Source: Acholoe squamosa (Eukaryota > Annelida > Polychaeta > Phyllodocida > Polynoidae). Taken from it: a stretch of 64,000 nucleotides of DNA. Positions 58,437 to 64,000 of this stretch are shown in pieces. Position 1 is the first letter of the stretch; each line of letters opens with the position of its first letter. The position numbers were made by a program, and so were the translations under genes. Under the pieces are notes generated by a model. That model was not told the DNA's origin, did no database searches, and saw only the letters and a list, made by a program, of their open reading frames with translations. Location: the NCBI GenBank assembly GCA_949317995.1, contig OX439036.1:111561068-111625067 (forward strand). The letters are read 5' to 3'.

Positions 58437-61400
58437 CTACAAATAATGCATATTAATTCAACAATAATCAAATCTTTGAAATTATAAGTAATATCCCAAA
58501 TGGGCAGTGCATCACACTGCCTATGGTATAGATGGTCATCCCTACTTCAGATGCAATTTCAGATTAGAAATACACTGTAAGAAGTAGGCAGGGTTATTTT
58601 ACAGCAAAATCCCTTGGCAACTTTGGTTCCAGTACATTTTGCTGTAAATCTACAGGAGGTGAATCACTGTAATTTTACAGAACAATTCATCATACAGTTA
58701 TCATACAGTAACAATCACTGTGATCATACAGCAAGATCAATCAGTTCTAGAGATACATATGCTGTAAATTAACAGCAAAATGTGTTGTAAGATTACAGAG
58801 AAATGTCTTGTAAATAAACAGCAATATTTTCTGTGAATGGACAGTAAATTCTGCTGTAAATGAACAATAAAATATACTGTAAATTTACAAAAACCTTTGC
58901 TGGCAACTGAGGTTCCAGCAACTATAGCTGTAAAATTACAGAAACTCATATTGTAGAATTACAGCAAGGAGTTCTGTTAATCAACAAAAAATGTATTGTA
59001 TATACAGGTATGTTATAAAAGACACTGCTATGTATAATCTGCTATTGGGGTCAGTTCATTGTAATCATTCTCATTTATGTGTGTGCTTCATGCATGCATT
59101 GATACTATAAACCATGCATGCCTAATGAAGACAAAACTGTCTCCAATCCCAATTAAGTGAGGCACTTAAGTGAGGGTAAGAGAAGTAGAGCACCATCTCA
59201 CCCAAACCATCTCATGATCATTCAGTTAACACTGAAATAACCTAAAGGCAGGTAGGCCTATGTTACCTTCAGCCCAGAGTCCAGGGACTTGTATTTCAGA
59301 TTTAGACACAGTTATGGTGATATCTATGCATATTGTTGGTTGTTCCTAGTTTCCTCTCAGGTAACCTTGTACACTATTATTTGTGCACAATGCTAGATTG
59401 AATGTCTTGAGGTTATTATCATATTGCAATTCATTAATAAACCCTTTGAAGGGCCACTAGGGTGACTGGCTGGCCTAGGACATACTGCATACAGAGTAAT
59501 TATACAGGAGCACTCACTATACACATATATCTACACCTGCAAAGCCTTGGTATTACAGTAAGAGTCACGGTATTTGAGATTACAGCACTTTCCCCTGTGG
59601 GTTTACAAGCTGCTATAAAACATAAACTTCTTACACTGTAGACACAAAACTTGCTAAGGTTTAATTGCAAGATTCAGATCTTAGATCTAAATTATAGCAT
59701 TGGAAAACTTGTCTGGTGAAGGAAATGCAACCTTTACTAAGTCTTCATTCCCCTATAGACACATAGTAACGCACCTCAAGCACATAACACTGATGAAATG
59801 TAGACCTTATTGTTATGGGAGTTTTCATCATTGTTTTAGCCGATGCGCATCTCTTTATACAAAGCACAACTGCCGATTCACGGCTGACTGATGGCCATCA
59901 GTAAATGACTGATGGTGTAGGGACAGTTTCCTTAGCCCTCCCCGGTTTTTAAAGTTCTATTAGAGCTTGAAGTATGGTTATTTGGTTAGCAATTCATCCA
60001 AAATCTTTTTAATTCCACTATCATTGCACACTGGTGGCTGATAGGTGCCCAGCAGTTGCCATTTCTGCGTGAGATGTCATGACCTCATGACCCGATTGGA
60101 CCTGAAAACAAGGCTCGCTGCTATGAGCTGCCTGTAGCTGTGTCCTGATTGCCATCAGCTGCTTGTGGCCAAAGCACTGATAAAAACTCCCATAGCATTT
60201 AAGGTCCAAATTTTGTCAGTGTTGCAAGGTTGAGGCACATGATTTCTGTCCATAGGGCTGGTCTACCCCTCGCTGGGGAAATTCAAATTGTTTATTTTGT
60301 ACTTACATATAGGTCAGTATTGTTTAGTTTGTACTTACATATAGGTCAGTATTATTTATTTTGTACTTACATATAGGTCAGTATTGTTTAGTTTGTACTT
60401 ACATATAGGTCAGTATTGTTTAGTTTTTACTTGCATATAGGTCAGTATTGTTTAGGTTGTACTTACATATAGGTCAGTATTGTTTAGTTTTTACTTGCAT
60501 ATAGGTCAGTATTATTTACTTTGTACTTATATATAGGTCAGTATTGTTTAGTTTGTACTTACATATAGGTCAGTATTGTTTAGTTTGTACTTAAATATAG
60601 GTCAGTATTCTTTAGTTTTTACTTGCATATAGGTCAGTATTGTTTAGTTTGTACTTACATATAGGTCAGTATTGTTTAGTTTGTACTTACATATAGGTCA
60701 GTATTGTTTAGTTTTTACTTGCATATAGGTCATTATTGTTTAGTTTTTACTTGCATATAGGTCAGTATTGTTTATTTTGTACCTACATATAGGTCAGTAT
60801 TGTTTAGTTTGTACTTACATATAGGTCAGTATTGTTTAGTTTTTACATGCATATAGGTCAGTATTATTTATTTTGTACTTACATATAGGTCAGTATTGTT
60901 TAGTTTGTACTTACATATAGGTCAGTATTATTTACTTTGTACTTACATATAGGTCAGTATTATTTATTTTGTACTTACATATAGGTCAGCATTGTTTAGT
61001 TTTTACTTGCATATAGGTCAGTATTGTTTAGTTTTTACTTGCATATAGGTCATTATTGTTTAGTTTTTACTTGCATATAGGTCAGTATTGTTTATTTTGT
61101 ACCTACATATAGGTCAGTATTGTTTAGTTTGTACTTACATATAGGTCAGTATTGTTTAGTTTTTACTTGCATATAGGTCAGTATTGTTTAGTTTGTACTT
61201 ACATATAGGTCAGTATTGTTTAGTTTTTACTTGCATATAGGTCAGTATTGTTTAGTTTTTACTTACATATAGGTCAGTTCTGTTTAGTTTGTACTTGCAT
61301 ATAGGTCAGTATTGTTTACTTTGTACTTACATATAGGTCAGTTTTGTTTACTTTGTACTTACATATAGGTCAGTTTTGTTTAGTTTGTACTTACATATAG

Positions 61401-63982
61401 GTCAGTATTGTTTAGTTTTTACTTGCATATAGGTCAGTATTGTTTAGTTTGTACTTACATATAGGTCAGTATTGTTTAGTTTGTACTTACATATAGGTCA
61501 GTATTGTTTAGTTTTTACTTGCATATAGGTCAGTATTGTTTAGTTTGTACTTACATATAGGTCAGTATTGTTTAGTTTTTACTTGCATATAGGTCAGTAT
61601 TGTTTAGTTTGTACTTACATATAGGTCAGTATTGTTTTGTTTTTACTTGCATATAGGTCAGTATTATTTACTTTGTACTTACATATAGGTCAGTTTTGTT
61701 TAGTTTGTACTTACATATAGGTCAGTATTATTTACTTTGTACTTACATATAGGTCAGTTTTGTTTAGTTTGTACTTACATATAGGTCAGTTTTGTTTACT
61801 TTGTACTTACATATAGGTCAGTATTGCATCATTTTCTACCTGACTCTGGATCCTAATGAGGCCTGCTCCACTAGTGTTAGAACTCAGCACATAGCAGTTA
61901 CTGTCCGCCCCGGCCCAGAGGTACGCAGTGATTGGTGCTAGGTAGACACACCGTCTCTGGTCTGAAGGATGACCATCCCATCCACTAGGGCAACCACCTA
62001 TGGAAAGATGAAAATTTGAAATAGTTATAATCAGGTTATTATCAGGCAATACCAGACTTTATTCTACAATCACTGATATAAAAGAAAACATGAAAAAGAA
62101 AAAAACCTGTTTATGAGTTATGAGGTTTTTTTGTGTGTGTGTGTTTGTTTTCTTTGTTTGTTTTTGGGCGTTTTTTTCTTGCAATTCATATTCTTGGCCA
62201 AATCAGGTGGTTACCTGTGACTTTTATCACTTAGCCCCTTGCTTTAAACATAATCAAATTTGTATCAATACTTCTGTTTGAAAATGTACTCACCAGGGTT
62301 AGGCCGAGAACATAGGAAGTTACTCTTGTGTTTCTCACAGTTGTATGATATCCACTTCCCAGTATCCGCCCTCATTACTGCACATCTCTCGTTAGTAAGC
62401 TCCCCATCTGTCCAGTTAGTGTAATTTGCAGTGTCTCCATCTGCCCAAGCTGGGCTGGTTGTAGCTGACTGTAGTCCTAGCCACAGGTCGGTTTTGCTGT
62501 GATTGAGAAAAAGTAAAGAGAGATTGATGAAAAGATTAGTCTTAGTATTGTCATAAGTAGACGTGGGAGATAGGGCTCTGGGGATGGGTAATTTGTGTAA
62601 ATTACAAGAAAATCAAGGTATTTTAGAAGGTTCCTAATTCACCCTTAAAGCTTTCATTATCAGTTTGTCTAATATATTGATAGAGCCAAGTCTCAATATA
62701 TATTGGTCCTCAATAAATCAGTTGCAAACTTATTCATCCCTGAGGTATTAATAGAACAAGATGGCGCCAGGAGCAAATATTTTTCACTATTAACCCTTTA
62801 AGGACTGCTGATGCAGGAGTGCATCATGCCCATCGGTCGTCATGATGCACCAATGAAGTACTGGCGAGACTGCTCACTATCACTTCATTGGTGCATCATG
62901 ACGACCCTATGGGGTTGATACAAATACTCTCAGAAGGTCGTCATGATGCACCAATGAAGTGCTGGCGAGACTGCTCGCAGGACTTCATTAGAGCTACGTG
63001 CCGATCCTGTAGGAGTGTATCAATCCCGGTAGGGGCAGCATGATGCAAGAATGTTGCCCTGGTAAGTTATCTACCGGGGCTGCATTCATGCATGATGATG
63101 ACGAATTTGCATGGTGCTTTAATGTAGCATAGGTCTTTGAAGGCTTAACATGTTTTTGTCTCATTTAAGACCATATAACAGGAAGTAAAATATTGGCAGC
63201 AAGTTTTACAATAATGGAAACAGTTGTCTCAGATCCATTGTATATTTATTCACCTGTGACCAGAGTTGATGTCCATATTGAAATCATTCAGATCAGAATC
63301 CAGAATATAGGGTAGATGCGATTCATCAGCCAAACACTGTGCCTGTGCAGCGGCCCAGGTACTTTCTGTATTGAAGTGCTTGTGACACCTATCCTCTGGC
63401 ACGTCAAATGTGTATCCTGCTTTACAAGCTGGAAGAGGTTAATTGAATCTTAAAAGTCTGTAGTTTTTGCACAACTTTTTCAAAAATGTTGTTTTCATTT
63501 TTTACTTTCATTACCAGAGCAGTGAGCCATATTATGGAGAAACCAACGCTTTCTCTCACCAAAGTTTAAATGTTGATCACAGAAAAAATATTGATTAGTG
63601 TAATTTGGCATATACCTGGCTGAAACATATCCATTATACAACAATATGATCATATTTACATTTAGTGAGTGCTCTACAGAGGAAATTCCTCTACAGCAAA
63701 ATGAAAATCTAGAGGGAACATGTATCAACTTTCCATTCATTTTACCTACATTTTAGATATCGTCTTAAAACATGCCCACCTGGTTTTCTTATACATAGGG
63801 TGGCTTTTCCATCAGAGCATGTCTTTCTCTTCCACTTGCCGTCAGAGTCCATCATCATCGTACATTGAGAAGCAATCGGCTGGTCAGTGTCCCAGTTTCT
63901 ATACCTCACCTGTGTTCCATCCATCCAGGTATATGGTGTACTCATTATTGGTATTTTTAAACCTATCCAGGTGTCCCCAGTT
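58219..63982 (-). CDS. Lectin gene 2: four-CTLD paralogue, 5' part outside window
   Basis: Five visible exons on the minus strand (63780-63982, 63254-63428, 62294-62496, 61811-61997, 58219-58436) keep one frame and have exactly the lengths and phases of gene 1 exons 5-9 (203, 175, 203, 187, 218 bp). They code the second half of CTLD2, CTLD3 and CTLD4; CTLD1 and the signal exon should lie right of 64000. The genes are head-to-tail, so they arose by tandem duplication. The CTLD4 intron is 3.4 kb here against 447 bp in gene 1, swollen by two transposon-like elements and a 48-unit minisatellite that begins at the donor. Sugar-binding motifs are not intact. The 3' end is not assigned. Confidence 0.85.
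58573..59638. mobile_element. CACTG-ended element with TGTAAATTTACAG motifs
   Basis: 1066 bp between CACTGTAAGAAGT and the nearly complementary ACTTCTTACACTG (one mismatch), flanked by TA on both sides. The first 420 bp hold many copies of CTGTAAAT/ATTTACAG-like words. The architecture matches the 15396 and 46376 elements with a different word. No transposase. Located in the CTLD4 intron of lectin gene 2. Confidence 0.75.
59860..60262. mobile_element. Relative of the palindromic MITE at 26132
   Basis: GACCTCATGACC, GAGCTGCCTGTAGCTGTG, CCTGATTGCCATCAGCTGC and GTCCAAATTTTGTCAGTG match the complement of 26132-26350. A left arm with GACTGATGGCCATCAG is present. Located in the CTLD4 intron of lectin gene 2. 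Confidence 0.6.
60289..61826. repeat. 32-bp array of exon/intron junction copies, about 48 units
   Basis: Read on the minus strand, each unit is CAATACTGACCTATAT followed by GTAAGTACAAACTAAA: 16 nt identical to the end of the lectin gene 2 exon and 16 nt of intron start with a full splice donor. About 30 units keep a GT donor, about 16 have GC (mostly GCAAGT) and 2 have neither. The array runs from the authentic donor at 61810 to 60289. A 320-bp block (10 units) is duplicated inside it, marked by the CATTATTG variant at about 60730 and 61050. Gene 1 has no array at the same place. Confidence 0.97.
61811..61997 (-). CDS. Lectin gene 2: first half of CTLD4, ends in the 32-bp array
   Basis: 187 bp; acceptor CTTTCCATAG, donor AT-GTAAGT. 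It codes GGCPSGWDGHPSDQRRC, LWAGADSNCYV and LIRIQSQVENDAILTY. The last 16 nt (CAATACTGACCTATAT) are also part of every unit of the minisatellite that follows, and the authentic donor is the first of dozens of near-identical ones. Confidence 0.87.
62294..62496 (-). CDS. Lectin gene 2: second half of CTLD3
   Basis: 203 bp; acceptor CAATCACAG, donor G-GTGAGT. It codes [43 protein letters not shown] and FLC. NYT and NWT are potential N-glycosylation sites not both present in gene 1. Confidence 0.9.
62790..63148. mobile_element. piggyBac-like MITE with TTAA on both sides, intronic
   Basis: 359 bp from TTAA-CCCTTTAAGGACTGCTGA to GCATAGGTCTTTGAAGGC-TTAA. The interior shows several nested copies of GATGCACCAATGAAGTGCTG in both orientations. 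It is in the CTLD3 intron of lectin gene 2 and is absent from the same intron of gene 1, so it inserted after the duplication or was lost from gene 1. Confidence 0.85.
63254..63428 (-). CDS. Lectin gene 2: first half of CTLD3
   Basis: 175 bp; acceptor CTCTTCCAG, donor AG-GTGAAT. It codes [38 protein letters not shown] and LNDFNMDINS. Equivalent of gene 1 exon 6. Confidence 0.9.
63780..63982 (-). CDS. Lectin gene 2: second half of CTLD2
   Basis: 203 bp; acceptor CCTCCACAG, donor G-GTGGGC. It codes TGDTWIGLKI, NWDTDQPIASQC, GKWKRKTC and TLC. Equivalent of gene 1 exon 5. The first-half exon of CTLD2 is beyond the right edge. Confidence 0.88.
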
Positions 63983-64000
63983 CTGTGGAGGTGTAAAATG

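Noticed and set aside
60289-61826. The 32-bp array as a CRISPR or satellite unrelated to the gene
   Set aside because: No spacers, and 16 nt of every unit match the lectin exon end, so its origin is the exon/intron junction.

Overview
The window is animal genomic DNA: compact coding exons with GT-AG introns, an AT-rich background, dense small inverted-repeat transposons (MITEs), several minisatellites and a Ty3/gypsy element. Two tandem, same-strand genes made of C-type lectin domains (CTLDs), together with this repeat load, suggest a marine invertebrate, perhaps a lancelet. That assignment is inference; no single sequence proves it.

Layout. 1-8717: the 3' part of a broken Ty3/gypsy LTR retrotransposon (protease, RT-RNase H and integrase regions, an unusual downstream coding region, an AT-rich stretch and a 391-bp 3' LTR); its left end lies outside the window. 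8.7-40.7 kb: no convincing host gene. It is a mosaic of at least seven MITE or foldback families (piggyBac-like TTAA elements, CACTG-ended elements with TA duplications, and families beginning GGAGGGTGTTGCTCC, GGAGGGCATTTCTCAAG and GGGGCCTGTTGCTCC), minisatellites of 49 and 32 bp, and one decayed CTLD-like exon near 21.2 kb.

40.7-51.8 kb (minus strand): lectin gene 1. It has a signal-peptide exon and eight further exons that splice in phase into four CTLDs, each built from two exons. 52-58 kb: intergenic repeats. 58.2-64.0 kb (minus strand): lectin gene 2, a tandem paralogue whose visible exons (second half of CTLD2, all of CTLD3 and CTLD4) match gene 1 in exon length and phase. Its 5' part lies beyond the right edge. 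No 3' terminal exon could be assigned to either gene.

The most interesting object is a 32-bp tandem array of about 48 units (60289-61826) in gene 2. It starts at the splice donor of the first CTLD4 exon. The unit is 16 nt of exon end plus 16 nt of intron start, so the array is dozens of copies of an exon/intron junction, mixing GT and GC donor versions. Also notable are two small hairpin elements with conserved outer arms but different, internally paired inner segments (12.4 and 51.4 kb), a MITE abutting a lectin splice acceptor, and very uneven divergence between the two halves of CTLD4 in the two genes.
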